A DNA stretch of 64,000 nt from Bacteroidaceae bacterium (GCA_017962495.1 JAGCVH010000096.1:1-64000), one strand, 5' to 3'; shown: positions 1-8,611, counted from the stretch's first letter. Program-made: numbers and translations. Notes: a model not told the origin generated them from the sequence alone.

Positions 1-87
1 AAACCCTTTAGCTTCAAGGCAAATCACAAGCGCGTCTTAGCGGAATCGCTTAGGCGAAGTGAAAGGAAGACCTAAGTCTTTCGTGTG

Positions 88-386
88 TAAGACGTACATC
101 CTTCAGCTGTAAGACGTACATCTTTCGGCTATAAGACGTACATCTTTCGTTTGTAAGATGTACGTCTTTACGGGAAAACACTTAGGCGTTGTATCGGAAG
201 GCATTAGGCGTTCGGAGGGAGAACCTTAGGCGTTCGGAGGGAGAACCTTAGGCGTTCGGAGGGAGAACCTTAGGTCTTCGGGCTTAGGGCTTAGGGCCTA
301 AGGCGTTACGGCGGAAGGCAATAGGTGTTCAGTTGGAGGAGATTAGATGTTCGGACGCAGTACCTTAGGCATTATGGCGGAAGGCC
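88..386. repeat. 22-bp-period degenerate tandem array (locus A)
   Basis: Thirteen units of exactly 22 bp can be laid out: four from 88 (core TAAGACGTACATCTTTCG), five from 182 and four from 299, with slips of 6 and 7 bp between blocks. Units at 204, 226 and 248 are identical (core TTAGGCGTTCGGAGGGAG). The others share only the phase and a TTAGG/CTAAGG-like core. The array lies beyond the 3' end of the minus-strand gene ending at 490. The rest of 1-489 holds no gene I can support. Related arrays lie near 19.3, 31 and 52.7 kb. Confidence 0.85.
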
Positions 387-440
387 TAAGGACTTTACAC
401 AAGTTTTATCACGCTCTCACCTCTTCTTGCTTCGCAAGGC

Positions 441-471
441 TCTCTCCCCACGGGGAGAGCGGGGAAAGGGG
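441..471. repeat. C/G-rich palindromic repeat element
   Basis: A CTCTCCCC...GGGGAGAG inverted repeat is followed by a second G-run (GCGGGGAAAGGGG). The same pattern recurs at 2020, 31764, 33435, 39303 and 49590, so it is a dispersed short element. Here it sits just past the 3' end of the lipoprotein gene. A small palindrome, CTTGCTTCGCAAG, lies next to it. Confidence 0.6.
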
Positions 472-489
472 CTTTGTTCCATCACCCCT

Positions 490-1998
490 TCACTCCTTCG
501 TTTCCTTATACACTCCTTCATAGGCACCAGCATCGGGATGACCATCGGCAAAGCGATTAATGCCTCGACGGTCGATGGGATACTGACGGGCTACCCCTTC
601 ATCGCCCATGCCTCGAATCGCGGAAAGGGAATCGGGCGTGAAGTCGTAGAGGAAGTTGTAGGTGTCGAGAAGACGGAAATGCTTGTCGCCACTAATCTCA
701 AGCGAGTCGGGATTATCGAACATGACTTGCTGGAAACGATAGTCATCGTCATAAGGCGTACGCATGAGGCTGTTGTGGAAGAGGAAGGGTGCATCCGACA
801 CCGTGGTCGAGAAGAAACGACCGAAGAAAACATCGTCGGCATAGCCCGTGATGACACAGTTGAGGAAATGAGCACGCTGGAGGGGAATGTGTTCATAGTC
901 CTTACTGGAGTCGAGACCGATGAGGAGCGAATCGCCAACCTCAAGGGCGGGACCGCGGTCGGCAGAGAGGGGATAGAACTGAGCAAGCGTGCTGTGGACA
1001 AAGAGATGGTCGCCTCCCAGCAAACTTACCGTGGCGCCAAGTGTATTGCTGACTTGAGTGCCGATGACCTGCGTGACGCAGTGGGTGAACTGAAGACCCG
1101 GACCGCCGATGTTGTGGACTTCGCAGTCGCGCATGACCAGCATGGGGCGGTCAGCATCGAGGGTTGCTGTGCTGTCGCAGACGATGCCGTAGTCGCCTGA
1201 ATGAATATCGCATTGCCTAAGATGGTTGTCGCGAGAATCGGCAAAAAAGTGAAGTCCGCCCCAGCGGTTGGGAGTGTTGTCATAGGGAAGATAAGGGAAC
1301 ATGCGATCGACTCGGTCTCCTCGCAGGGTGACAGGGCGTTCCAATGTACCCATTGCCTTAAGTGTTCCGTGAACGAGAAGTGATGTTCCATCGTGGAACA
1401 TAAGCGTACAACCCTCGGGAAGAGTAAGTGTAGCACCCGGGGCAACCACAAGCGAGTCGAAGACCTGATAAGGACGAGTGGCATCGAGCGTGCGGTCTGT
1501 TGTAACAACCTCACCTCGCAGGATGACGACATCCATACCCGAAGCCGTGAGGATAACCTTTTGCGTGGCACCACTCTCGAGGGTAAAATGCAGTTCGTCC
1601 TTATAGGCGAGAATGGAGTCGCTGTCGGAAACCGGCAGTCTTACTTCGATGCGAACATAAATGCTATCCTTGCGACGGACTTCGAAATCCTCTCCCACCC
1701 CGTCGTAGAGATATTGCCCATCGACATTGACATGAAAGAGTGATTCTTTTCCCTGCCCCAGTGCGACACGACGGATGCGCAGGCCCTTGTCGCCCTTGTT
1801 GGAGGCGATTAGCGTCTTTGTTGTGGAACCTTCATCGGTAATAAGGGTATCGAAGGCAATGGTGTCCTCCGACAAAGTCAACAATGCCGAAGGCGACGTC
1901 GTCCACGTGTCGTAATCGTCGCAAGCCCCCAACAAACCTCCCCCAAAGGGGAGGAGTATGAGTCCAATCAGTCGCAATAGAAGTCTATGGGATTTCAT
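490..1998 (-). CDS. Probable right-handed beta-helix surface lipoprotein
   Basis: I place the start at the ATG at 1998, giving 502 residues with a lipoprotein signal (MKSHRLLLRLIG..., lipobox GAC at about residue 26). The frame stays open further upstream, but that extension runs through a C/G-rich repeat and into the previous gene, so it is unlikely to be translated. After an N-terminal beta-rich part, the middle has repeated HS.DYGI / DCEVHNIGG / NTLGATVSL rungs typical of parallel beta-helix proteins. The C-terminus (GHPDAGAYEG) is a common ending of Bacteroidetes beta-helix proteins. It is probably anchored to the outer membrane. Substrate and role are unknown. It follows the dipeptidase gene on the same strand (64 bp) and may be co-transcribed. 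Confidence 0.7.
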   Translation of the reverse strand: MKSHRLLLRLIGLILLPFGGGLLGACDDYDTWTTSPSALLTLSEDTIAFDTLITDEGSTTKTLIASNKGDKGLRIRRVALGQGKESLFHVNVDGQYLYDGVGEDFEVRRKDSIYVRIEVRLPVSDSDSILAYKDELHFTLESGATQKVILTASGMDVVILRGEVVTTDRTLDATRPYQVFDSLVVAPGATLTLPEGCTLMFHDGTSLLVHGTLKAMGTLERPVTLRGDRVDRMFPYLPYDNTPNRWGGLHFFADSRDNHLRQCDIHSGDYGIVCDSTATLDADRPMLVMRDCEVHNIGGPGLQFTHCVTQVIGTQVSNTLGATVSLLGGDHLFVHSTLAQFYPLSADRGPALEVGDSLLIGLDSSKDYEHIPLQRAHFLNCVITGYADDVFFGRFFSTTVSDAPFLFHNSLMRTPYDDDYRFQQVMFDNPDSLEISGDKHFRLLDTYNFLYDFTPDSLSAIRGMGDEGVARQYPIDRRGINRFADGHPDAGAYEGVYKETKE

Positions 1999-2019
1999 CC
2001 TTTTATACTCACTTTTATC

Positions 2020-2054
2020 TTCTCCCTCCCCTCGGGGAGGGTAAGGGGAAGGGG
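2020..2054. repeat. C/G-rich palindromic repeat element
   Basis: The core CCCTCCCCTCGGGGAGGG is followed by further G-runs. It occupies the gap between the dipeptidase stop and the lipoprotein start. Its translation in the lipoprotein frame (PSPYPPRGEGE) is the kind of peptide this family leaves when read through. Confidence 0.6.
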
Positions 2055-2062
2055 TCAGTCTT

Positions 2063-3508
2063 CTAAATGTTTTCCAATATCGCAAGCAGGTGATCCCAAA
2101 CCATTTGGACAGTGGGGATGAGGAGTTTCTCATCGGGAGAGTGAACGCCACGCAAGGTGGGACCGAAGCTTACCATATCGAGGTTGGGATACTTCTCACT
2201 GAAGAGACCGCACTCGAGACCTGCGTGTATGCCACGAACTACGGGCTCCTTGCCAAAGATGCGCTTATACTCGGCAACAGCAACCTTCAGCAGATGACTG
2301 TCGGGATTAGGTTTCCAACCAGGATAGCCTTCACCCGTCTCCGTCTCAGCACCAGCCAACCGGAATACGGCTTCAAAGACATTGGCCACATTGTGGCGAG
2401 CCGAGAGTATGGAGCTTCGTTGACTGCTGTTAATCTCTATCGTGTGACGCTCTGGAACCATGTGGATGCTTGCCAGATTGGAACTTGTTTCGACGAGGGC
2501 AATATCTTGCGACATAGCGAACACGCCATTGAAGACTCCCTGCAAGGCAAAGATGAGACGCTCGCCAGTAGAGCTATCCACTACAGTGGCAGTGGGTTCT
2601 GCCGATTCCATGAGGAACTCGATGGTGGGTTCCGTCACACGGTACTCCTCCTCCACCTCTGCGGCATAGATGTTCCAATCGGCACGCAACGACTCCTTTG
2701 CACCTATGGGAACAGCAATTGTGGCACGAGCTTCGCGAGGAATGGCGTTGTGGAGTCCGCCTGCCTGAATGTCGGCAAGGAGAATGGGCATCTTCTTCAA
2801 CTCCTGATAGAGGAAGCGAGCGAGCAGTTTGTTGGCATTGGCACGTTTCTTATCGATGTCGTCACCCGAGTGTCCACCCGTGAGGCCTTTGATACAAAGC
2901 TCTGCAAAGAACTGGTTCTCGGGTGTCTTCTTTTCCTCGTAGTGGAAGGTGGCTGTCGTGCGACAACCTCCGGCACAAGAGACAAATATCTCGCCTTCGT
3001 CCTCCGAGTCGAGATTGATGAGATACTGACCTGTCATGAAGTCGTCCTTCATACCTTCAGCACCAGTCAGGCCTGTCTCCTCATCACGTGTGAAGACGCA
3101 CTCCAGCGGACCATGCTTGATGTCAGTTGCGGCAAGTATTGCCATCTCCATCGCCACACCAATGCCATCGTCAGCACCCAATGTGGTACCTTTGGCACGC
3201 ATCCATTCGCCATCGATATAGGTCTGAATGGCATCGCTGTCGAAGTCGAACTGAACATCGGCATTCTTCTCGCACACCATATCCATGTGACTCTGCAGAA
3301 TGACGGTAGGACGGTTCTCCATACCGGGTGTTGCAGGTTTGGTGATAATCACATTGCCAGCCTCGTCACGACGGGTAGGCAAAGAAAGGCTTTTACCATA
3401 TTCCAGAAGGAACTCTATCATCTTTTCCTCGCGCTTTGAGGGACGGGGAACTTGATTAACTTGTGCAAAGCACTCAAACACACTTGCAGGTTTCAGGGAA
3501 GAACTCAT
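2063..3508 (-). CDS. pepD: Aminoacyl-histidine dipeptidase (M20C metallopeptidase)
   Basis: This 481-residue cytosolic dipeptidase hydrolyses Xaa-His and other dipeptides with two metal ions. M20 metal and catalytic motifs are visible: SHMDMV (H74, D76), GADDGIG (D113/D114), the catalytic DEETGL (E143/E144) and NLDSEDEGE near 166. A histidine pair lies near the C-terminus (HAGLECG and RGVHSPDE). The middle GLTGGHSGDDI motif is the usual dimerisation/lid region. Length matches the family. There is no signal peptide. The start at 3508 is preceded by ATTTACN heptamers, with no clear Shine-Dalgarno. It is the first gene of a likely two-gene minus-strand unit with the beta-helix lipoprotein. Confidence 0.93.
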   Translation of the reverse strand: MSSSLKPASVFECFAQVNQVPRPSKREEKMIEFLLEYGKSLSLPTRRDEAGNVIITKPATPGMENRPTVILQSHMDMVCEKNADVQFDFDSDAIQTYIDGEWMRAKGTTLGADDGIGVAMEMAILAATDIKHGPLECVFTRDEETGLTGAEGMKDDFMTGQYLINLDSEDEGEIFVSCAGGCRTTATFHYEEKKTPENQFFAELCIKGLTGGHSGDDIDKKRANANKLLARFLYQELKKMPILLADIQAGGLHNAIPREARATIAVPIGAKESLRADWNIYAAEVEEEYRVTEPTIEFLMESAEPTATVVDSSTGERLIFALQGVFNGVFAMSQDIALVETSSNLASIHMVPERHTIEINSSQRSSILSARHNVANVFEAVFRLAGAETETGEGYPGWKPNPDSHLLKVAVAEYKRIFGKEPVVRGIHAGLECGLFSEKYPNLDMVSFGPTLRGVHSPDEKLLIPTVQMVWDHLLAILENI

Positions 3509-3686
3509 AATTATTTACGATTTACAGATTTACTATTTACGAATTTGAGGTCAAAGATACAAAATATTCCTTATTCATTATTATATAACGCGCGAAAGAA
3601 CGATTTCGTATATTAAATACCCGTTAAAAAAACATAATTTCTTGCTTCTCGCTCCCTCATTTTCTCATTTTCTCATTTTCTATTCG

Positions 3687-3694
3687 TACCTTTG
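3687..3694 (+). promoter_or_regulatory. Bacteroidetes -7 box (TACCTTTG)
   Basis: TACCTTTG ends 8 nt before the ATG at 3703, so the transcript would be almost leaderless. It drives the small membrane protein and the OmpH-like gene. Confidence 0.65.
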
Positions 3695-3702
3695 CACTCG
3701 AT

Positions 3703-3924
3703 ATGCTGAAACTTGTGCTCATAATTGCAGCAATTCTTGCTGTTTGCATGTTGCTGCTGACCGTAAACATTTGGCTCCGAGGCGGAGAGTTTCGTAGTCA
3801 GCACATCGGACAGAGCAAGGAGATGCGCCGCAGAGGGATACATTGCGTGCAGTCGATGGACGCTATGGAACGCAAAGAGCACAAGGAACTGCTAACGAAA
3901 GTTATTAATAAAAACATACAATGA
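3703..3924 (+). CDS. Small single-pass membrane protein
   Basis: This 73-residue protein has one N-terminal hydrophobic helix (about residues 2-24, LVLIIAAILAVCMLLL) and a charged tail. The tail carries HIGQSKEMRRRGIHCVQSMD and then a Lys/Glu-rich end. Similar small proteins occur in Bacteroidales, but I know no function. Its stop overlaps the start of the next gene (ATGA at 3921), so the two are probably translationally coupled. The tail most likely faces the cytoplasm or carries a redox or binding role through its single Cys; this is inference. It has its own -7 box 8 nt upstream. Confidence 0.75.
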   Translation: MLKLVLIIAAILAVCMLLLTVNIWLRGGEFRSQHIGQSKEMRRRGIHCVQSMDAMERKEHKELLTKVINKNIQ

Positions 3925-4544
3925 AGAAAATCTATTTGATGGCCCTTGCCATGGGGCTGATGGGAATGACAAGTTGCGGCAACAAGGCACAACAGGACGA
4001 GAAAACCACCGAAGAGCCTCAGGAAGAGCCCGCACTGAAGGTGGCTTATGTGGAGATAGACACGCTGATGTCGCAATATCAGTTCTGCAAGGATTACACC
4101 GAATTGGCAAACATCGAGGGCGAAAACATACAGCGCACACTGACGGGCAAGCAACGCACACTGGAACAGCATGCTGCTGCTATGCAGAAGAAGTACGAGA
4201 GCAATGGATTCACCAGTCAGGAAGAGTTGACACGCGCCCAGCAGTCACTCCAAGCCGAACAGCAAGCCCTGCAGGAACTCTCGGAACGCCTGCAAGCCTC
4301 ATTCATGGAGGAGCAGAGCAAATATAACGACGAAATGCGTGACTCCGTGCAGAAGTTCCTGAAGATGTATAACAAGACAAAGAAGTACGATATCATCTTC
4401 TCGAAAGCTGGCGACAACATGCTTCTTGCCAACCCGAAGTACGACATCACCAACGAGGTGCTGAAGGGCTTGAACAAGCGTTATAAGGTAAAGCCTGAGG
4501 TTGCCGAGAAGCTGAAGAAGAACAAGAAAGAGGAAAAGAAATAA
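3921..4544 (+). CDS. OmpH/Skp-like periplasmic lipoprotein
   Basis: This is a 207-residue lipoprotein with lipobox GMTSC at residue 19. An acidic linker follows (EKTTEEPQEEP), then the Skp-like start KVAYVEIDTLMSQY. A long coiled coil (about residues 60-150, rich in Gln/Glu/Leu) comes next, and the C-terminal segment YDIIFSKAGDNMLLANPKYDIT is typical of OmpH family proteins. The family binds unfolded outer-membrane proteins in the periplasm. A lipid anchor instead of a soluble form is common in Bacteroidetes. It is coupled by a 4-nt overlap to the small membrane protein and followed by a strong terminator. Confidence 0.88.
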   Translation: MKKIYLMALAMGLMGMTSCGNKAQQDEKTTEEPQEEPALKVAYVEIDTLMSQYQFCKDYTELANIEGENIQRTLTGKQRTLEQHAAAMQKKYESNGFTSQEELTRAQQSLQAEQQALQELSERLQASFMEEQSKYNDEMRDSVQKFLKMYNKTKKYDIIFSKAGDNMLLANPKYDITNEVLKGLNKRYKVKPEVAEKLKKNKKEEKK

Positions 4545-4565
4545 AATACATCCTACCTCATAAAC

Positions 4566-4597
4566 AAAAAAGCCTTGACATTTCTGTCAGGGCTTTT
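4566..4597 (+). terminator. Rho-independent terminator, likely bidirectional
   Basis: The stem AGCCTTGACA/TGTCAGGGCT has a 4-nt loop, with an A-run before and a T-run after it. It ends the OmpH-like gene, and its right end overlaps the stop codon of the convergent Crp-type gene (4596), so it can serve both. Confidence 0.85.
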
Positions 4598-5183
4598 ACT
4601 TTTTATTCTCCGCAGCACGCACACGGGAAAGCGTTTCTGGCGTCATTTGCAGGAACGAGGCAATGTGAAGCATGGGAGCCCGAAGCACGATTTCGGGTTT
4701 CGTTGCCAACAGGCGTGCATAGCGTTCGGCTGCATTCTCGAAGCGTTGCGAGTCGGCATGTTCCTGGCTCGAGATAAGGGCATGCTCAAGTATCTTCCGG
4801 TACAGCATCTCCATCTCCTGATTCTGCAACATCGCCATGTGCCAAGGCTCGTAAGGAATGGCGTAAAGGACTGAGTTCTCCAGTGCCTCCACTATCAGTC
4901 GGCTGGGTTCCTGCTTCAGGAAACTCTCGATGCAGAACACAATTCTACCTTCGAAGGAGAAGTGTTCCGTCACGTCCTTACCGTTCTTGTAATAGAACTG
5001 GCGCACCATGCCTCGGTCCACGAAGTACATTGCACGACACACCTCCCCCTCGGGCAACACGATGTCGCCCTTCTGGAACTTCAGCGGCACCAGTATCTGC
5101 GACAAGGTATCAATCCCCATAGGGCTGAGCTTGCAATAGAGGCGAGCTATCTCGCGTGCTACATCTCGTGTGGTGTTGATCAT
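4596..5183 (-). CDS. Crp/Fnr family transcriptional regulator
   Basis: This 195-residue protein has an N-terminal cyclic-nucleotide-type beta-barrel (about residues 20-130: FQKGDIVLPEGEVCRAMYFVDRGMVRQ is cut here to KGDIVLPEGE and YFVDRGMVRQ). A dimer helix and a C-terminal helix-turn-helix follow (LHIASFLQMTPETLSRVRA, about 172-190). There is no Fnr cysteine cluster, so the ligand may be a small molecule or none. Such short Crp proteins are common in Bacteroidetes and their targets are usually unknown. It stands between a terminator and lepA and may be cotranscribed downstream of lepA (51 bp gap). Confidence 0.88.
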   Translation of the reverse strand: MINTTRDVAREIARLYCKLSPMGIDTLSQILVPLKFQKGDIVLPEGEVCRAMYFVDRGMVRQFYYKNGKDVTEHFSFEGRIVFCIESFLKQEPSRLIVEALENSVLYAIPYEPWHMAMLQNQEMEMLYRKILEHALISSQEHADSQRFENAAERYARLLATKPEIVLRAPMLHIASFLQMTPETLSRVRAAENKK

Positions 5184-5234
5184 GGAAACTATTTACGATT
5201 TTCTGATTTACATTGTACATCCGTAGATTGTACA

Positions 5235-7019
5235 TTAATCAAGTTTCAACACAGCCAGGAAGGCTTTTTGCGGCACTTGCACGTTGCCGATTTGTTTCAT
5301 ACGTTTCTTTCCCTTCTTCTGTTTCTCCAGCAGTTTGCGCTTTCGACTGACGTCACCACCATAACATTTTGCCAGCACGTCCTTTCGAACCTGCTTCACC
5401 GTCTCACGGGCACTGATCTTTGCACCGATGGCGGCCTGTATGGCGATGTCGAATTGCTGTCGAGGCAAGAGGTCCTTCAACTTCTCACACATGCGACGCC
5501 CGAAATCCACGGAGTTGTCCACATGGGTCAGTGTCGATAGGGCATCAACGGGTTCACCATTCAACAGGATGTCGAGTTTCACCAGTTTCGAAGGCCGATA
5601 GCCGTCCTGATGGTAGTCGAACGAGGCATATCCTTTCGATATCGACTTCAGTTTGTCGTAGAAGTCAATTACGATTTCACCCAGGGGCATGGCATATTGC
5701 AGTTCCACACGATTACCACTGATGAAGTCCTGCCGCAGCAATTCGCCTCGTTTACCCAGACAGAGCGTCATGATGGGACCTATGAAGTTTGCCGTCGTGA
5801 TGACGGAAGCGTGTATATAGGGCTCTTCTATGTGGTCTATCAGAGTGGGTTCGGGCATTCCCGCCGGGTTATGCACCTCCTTTACCTCACCCTGCTTGTC
5901 ATAGACGAGGTACGACACGTTGGGAACGGTGGTGATGACATCCATGTTAAACTCGCGGTCGAGGCGTTCCTGCACGATTTCCATGTGCAGCAAGCCCAGG
6001 AAACCGCATCGGAAACCAAAGCCCAGCGCCACCGACGACTCGGGTTGGAAGGTGAGTGAGGCATCGTTGAGTTGCAGTTTCTCCAATGAGGCACGCAAGT
6101 TCTCGAAATCCTCCGTCTCTATCGGATAGACACCGGCAAAGACCATCGGCTTCACCTCCTCGAATCCTGCAATAGCTTCTCTCGTGGGGTTGGCAAGCGA
6201 GGTAATGGTATCGCCCACCTTCACCTCTGTTGCCGTCTTTATGCCCGAGACGATGTAACCCACATTTCCGCAATGCAACTCCTTGCGAGGCACCATGTCC
6301 ATCTTCAGCACACCTATCTCGTCGGCCTTGTATTCCTTGCCCGTATTGATAAACTGCACCTGCTCTCCACTTTTGATGCTACCATTCACTATCTTGAAGT
6401 AAGCGATGATGCCTCGGAAGGGATTGAACACAGAGTCGAAGATGAGTGCCTGCAGGGGAGCATTCTCGTCGCCGCAGGGAGGTTGGATTCTGTCCACCAC
6501 GGCGTCCAGTATCTCCTGCACGCCCTGTCCCGTCTTACCACTGGCCCGGATGATGTCCTCTGGTTTGCAACCGATCAGGTCCACGATTTCGTCCTCCACT
6601 TCCTCAGGCATAGCGTTCGGCATGTCGCACTTGTTCACGATAGGAATGATTTCCAAGTCGTGGTCGATGGCCATGTACAGGTTCGAGATTGTCTGTGCCT
6701 GCACGCCCTGCGTAGCGTCCACCACCAGCAGAGCGCCCTCACAAGCGGCAATGGAACGGCTTACCTCATACGAGAAGTCAACGTGTCCCGGAGTGTCGAT
6801 AAGGTTCAGGATGTAGGTCTCCCCGTCGCGTTTGTATTCCATCTGTATGGCATGACTCTTGATGGTGATGCCACGCTCCCGCTCCAGGTCCATGTCGTCC
6901 AGCATCTGCCCTTCGGTAACCTCTATGGTGTTCGTAAATTCCAGCAGTCGGTCGGCCAAGGTCGATTTTCCATGGTCGATGTGTGCAATGATGCAGAAGT
7001 TACGAATGTTTTTTTGCAT
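5235..7019 (-). CDS. lepA: Elongation factor 4 (LepA), ribosomal back-translocase GTPase
   Basis: This 594-residue translational GTPase acts on the ribosome. Its G1 motif AHIDHGKST is at residues 12-20. RGITIKSHA (G2), DTPGHVDF (G3) and NKCDMP (G4) follow. The LepA-specific C-terminal domain ends FLAVLKLD. A longer frame opens at 7100, but it starts upstream of the TATATTTG box at 7038-7045. I therefore use the ATG at 7019, which gives the normal family length. The 27 extra residues in the long frame have no family support. Confidence 0.96.
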   Translation of the reverse strand: MQKNIRNFCIIAHIDHGKSTLADRLLEFTNTIEVTEGQMLDDMDLERERGITIKSHAIQMEYKRDGETYILNLIDTPGHVDFSYEVSRSIAACEGALLVVDATQGVQAQTISNLYMAIDHDLEIIPIVNKCDMPNAMPEEVEDEIVDLIGCKPEDIIRASGKTGQGVQEILDAVVDRIQPPCGDENAPLQALIFDSVFNPFRGIIAYFKIVNGSIKSGEQVQFINTGKEYKADEIGVLKMDMVPRKELHCGNVGYIVSGIKTATEVKVGDTITSLANPTREAIAGFEEVKPMVFAGVYPIETEDFENLRASLEKLQLNDASLTFQPESSVALGFGFRCGFLGLLHMEIVQERLDREFNMDVITTVPNVSYLVYDKQGEVKEVHNPAGMPEPTLIDHIEEPYIHASVITTANFIGPIMTLCLGKRGELLRQDFISGNRVELQYAMPLGEIVIDFYDKLKSISKGYASFDYHQDGYRPSKLVKLDILLNGEPVDALSTLTHVDNSVDFGRRMCEKLKDLLPRQQFDIAIQAAIGAKISARETVKQVRKDVLAKCYGGDVSRKRKLLEKQKKGKKRMKQIGNVQVPQKAFLAVLKLD

Positions 7020-7037
7020 GTGATGCCGTTTGGGGTA

Positions 7038-7045
7038 CAAATATA
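7038..7045 (-). promoter_or_regulatory. -7 box of lepA (TATATTTG)
   Basis: Read on the minus strand, TATATTTG lies 18 nt upstream of the ATG at 7019. It decides the lepA start against the longer reading frame. Confidence 0.6.
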
Positions 7046-7244
7046 GTGAAAACCGAGCGAAATACCAAATAAAGAACGGGAAATTATGACGACAAAACAC
7101 AAAAGATGTTTACATTATTTTTAATGTTGGCATAATTAGGGCGATAGACCTATGTGCGAAGCACTATCCGTTTTTTATTGGGTATTGCCTAGGTGCATCC
7201 TATGCTCGAGGCTTGCCTCAAAAATAAGAAGCACAAAAAAAACA

Positions 7245-7266
7245 CCTCGAACCATACGATTCGAGG
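7245..7266 (-). terminator. Rho-independent terminator
   Basis: A CCTCGAA/TTCGAGG stem has an 8-nt loop and an A-run on its low-coordinate side (7235-7242), which becomes a U-run in the minus-strand transcript. It lies 33 bp past the winged-helix gene. The rest of 7046-7298 holds only short palindromes such as GAGGCTTGCCTC. Confidence 0.75.
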
Positions 7267-7298
7267 CATTTTTCTCTAAAATGTAATTACAATTTCGC

Positions 7299-7499
7299 TT
7301 AGTTGAGGGCTACAACAATGTCCTTCTCTGCTTCGGTAACGGTTACCTTGTCCTCGCGGAGCAACCAACCCAGACCCAGGAACAGTTCCTTGTCGGTCTT
7401 AACCTTAGCAGCCTTCTTCAGGTCCTTGTTGTTCAAAGCACCATTTTCGTTCAATGCATTCCAAATCTGGCCTGCGATTGTACCAACTTTCTCGTTCAT
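7299..7499 (-). CDS. Small winged helix-turn-helix protein (DUF2582 type)
   Basis: This 66-residue protein consists almost only of a compact winged-helix fold (GTIAGQIWNALNENG, LKKAAKVKTDKELFLGLGWL, then a beta-wing with EDKVTVTEAEKDIVV). It matches the small single-domain family annotated as DUF2582/winged helix in Bacteroidetes. DNA or protein binding is likely, but its target is unknown. It is monocistronic, with a TACCTTTG box at 7551-7558 and its own terminator, as expected for an abundantly expressed small protein. Confidence 0.85.
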   Translation of the reverse strand: MNEKVGTIAGQIWNALNENGALNNKDLKKAAKVKTDKELFLGLGWLLREDKVTVTEAEKDIVVALN

Positions 7500-7550
7500 A
7501 ATCTTTTAATTTACCTTATTAACTTAAAATACCATTGTCTTTTGACACTG

Positions 7551-7558
7551 CAAAGGTA
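7551..7558 (-). promoter_or_regulatory. -7 box (TACCTTTG) of the winged-helix gene
   Basis: TACCTTTGCAG read on the minus strand lies about 50 nt upstream of the ATG at 7499. It matches the Bacteroidetes -7 consensus. Confidence 0.6.
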
Positions 7559-7699
7559 CGGAAAGTATGGAGAAAAGAGATTAGGGATTAGGGATTAACT
7601 CACTTTTTCCTTCGTTTTCTTGACTTATGTCAATTGACGGCAAAACTATAAAAATGAAAATAAATGCCTTTTTGTAATTCGTAATTCGTAATTTATGTT

Positions 7700-7707
7700 T
7701 AACTTTG
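7700..7707 (+). promoter_or_regulatory. -7 box (TAACTTTG)
   Basis: TAACTTTG lies 27 nt upstream of the ATG at 7735, which supports that start over the upstream in-frame ATG at 7705 (inside the box). AATTCGT repeats lie directly upstream. Confidence 0.6.
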
Positions 7708-7734
7708 ACCTTCGAACACACAAAACACACTGAC

Positions 7735-8127
7735 ATGAAAAAGACTGCATTGTTGCTGATACTGTCCCTCACCCTCGTGTCGGGTTGCCGGAAACAGACC
7801 TTCGACGAACGTGTGCAGGCCGAAGTAGAACATTTCAACGTCAAAGAGGCCCCCAAGCACATGGACATATACACCACACTCGACAGCATGAACTACGACC
7901 AGCCCACGCAGACCATTGGCTACTACTACACCGTCAACGGTATTGCCGACGACAGCGAACTATTCCCTGCCGAGGCTTTCCAGCAGCAACTGCTGCAGAA
8001 CGTACGCAGTTCACTACAGCTAAAGTCACACAAGGAACACGGCTGCAACTTTCGCTATTGCTACATCTCCCAGACGACCGGCCGTCCCCTGCTCGACGTC
8101 ACCTTTACGCCGGAGGATTACAAGTAA
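7735..8127 (+). CDS. Small predicted lipoprotein, function unknown
   Basis: This 130-residue protein has a lipoprotein signal (MKKTALLLILSLTLVSGC, Cys at 18). The mature part is small and mixed alpha/beta (VEHFNVKEAPKHMDIYTTLD ... QTIGYYYTVNGIADD ... CNFRYCYISQTTGRPLLDV) with two close cysteines in CNFRYC. The ending resembles small Bacteroidetes periplasmic proteins with a YYY-x-V strand, but I do not recognise a family with confidence. It is monocistronic, with the convergent neighbour more than 600 bp away. Confidence 0.7.
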   Translation: MKKTALLLILSLTLVSGCRKQTFDERVQAEVEHFNVKEAPKHMDIYTTLDSMNYDQPTQTIGYYYTVNGIADDSELFPAEAFQQQLLQNVRSSLQLKSHKEHGCNFRYCYISQTTGRPLLDVTFTPEDYK

Positions 8128-8190
8128 GGGGAGCATAGTTCAAATTAAAAGTTAAAGTTAACAATCTACTTGCGAGCAAAAAATGTTTCG

Positions 8191-8420
8191 CAGTGACAGT
8201 TGTACAGTTGTACAGTTATTTTTAGGGGGGGTACTTTAGGTAAAGGGACTTGATTATTGTTTAAATTATTATTGTTTATTATATAATTATTATTAATTTA
8301 TTATTAATAATATACTTTTAAATAAATAATAAATAGAATAAAGTAAGTAAAAGTAGTAGGTAACGGCAGGAGACAAATGCCCCCCTTCATATCGAACTGT
8401 ACAACTGTCATTTGTCACTG
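8191..8420. repeat. MITE-like element with imperfect terminal inverted repeats
   Basis: The left end (8191-8237) contains CAGTGACAGTTGTACAGTT, then a G-run. The right end (8375-8420) is its imperfect reverse complement, with a C-run and AACTGTACAACTGTCA...TCACTG. Between them lies extremely AT-rich sequence with no reading frame. The arms pair over roughly 40 bp with small gaps. The whole gap 8128-8771 has no gene. Besides this element it holds a hairpin at 8576 and a terminator at 8688. Confidence 0.6.
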
Positions 8421-8575
8421 TTTTGATTATTCTTACGCCTAATAGCCATTCTGAGAAACATTCAACTAATACTTTAAGAAGATATTAGATATATTTGTTT
8501 CTGTGATGATTATTTCGCAACTTTATATTGGTTTAAGGGAAGGATGCGAAAGCAGGCTCGAGGCGCAAGCCTCAA

Positions 8576-8611
8576 TGAACAAGCATTCGAAGCGCGCCGA
8601 ATAATTGTTCA
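8576..8611. other. Long hairpin in the intergenic region
   Basis: TGAACAAGCATTCG pairs with CGAATAATTGTTCA with two mismatched positions around an 8-nt loop. Just upstream is a second palindrome, GAGGCGCAAGCCTC (8550-8563). There is no T-run beside it, so it is not a standard terminator. Its function is not known. Confidence 0.5.

Noticed and set aside
88..386. CRISPR array
   Set aside because: Units of 22 bp follow each other without spacers, drift in sequence, and no cas gene is in the window.
2090..3439. 449-residue frame opposite the dipeptidase
   Set aside because: Shadow of pepD; no family motif.
7046..7298. Fifth 22-bp array in the lepA upstream gap
   Set aside because: Only CCTAGGTGCAT/CCTATGCTCGA at 11 bp spacing is seen; too short to call an array.
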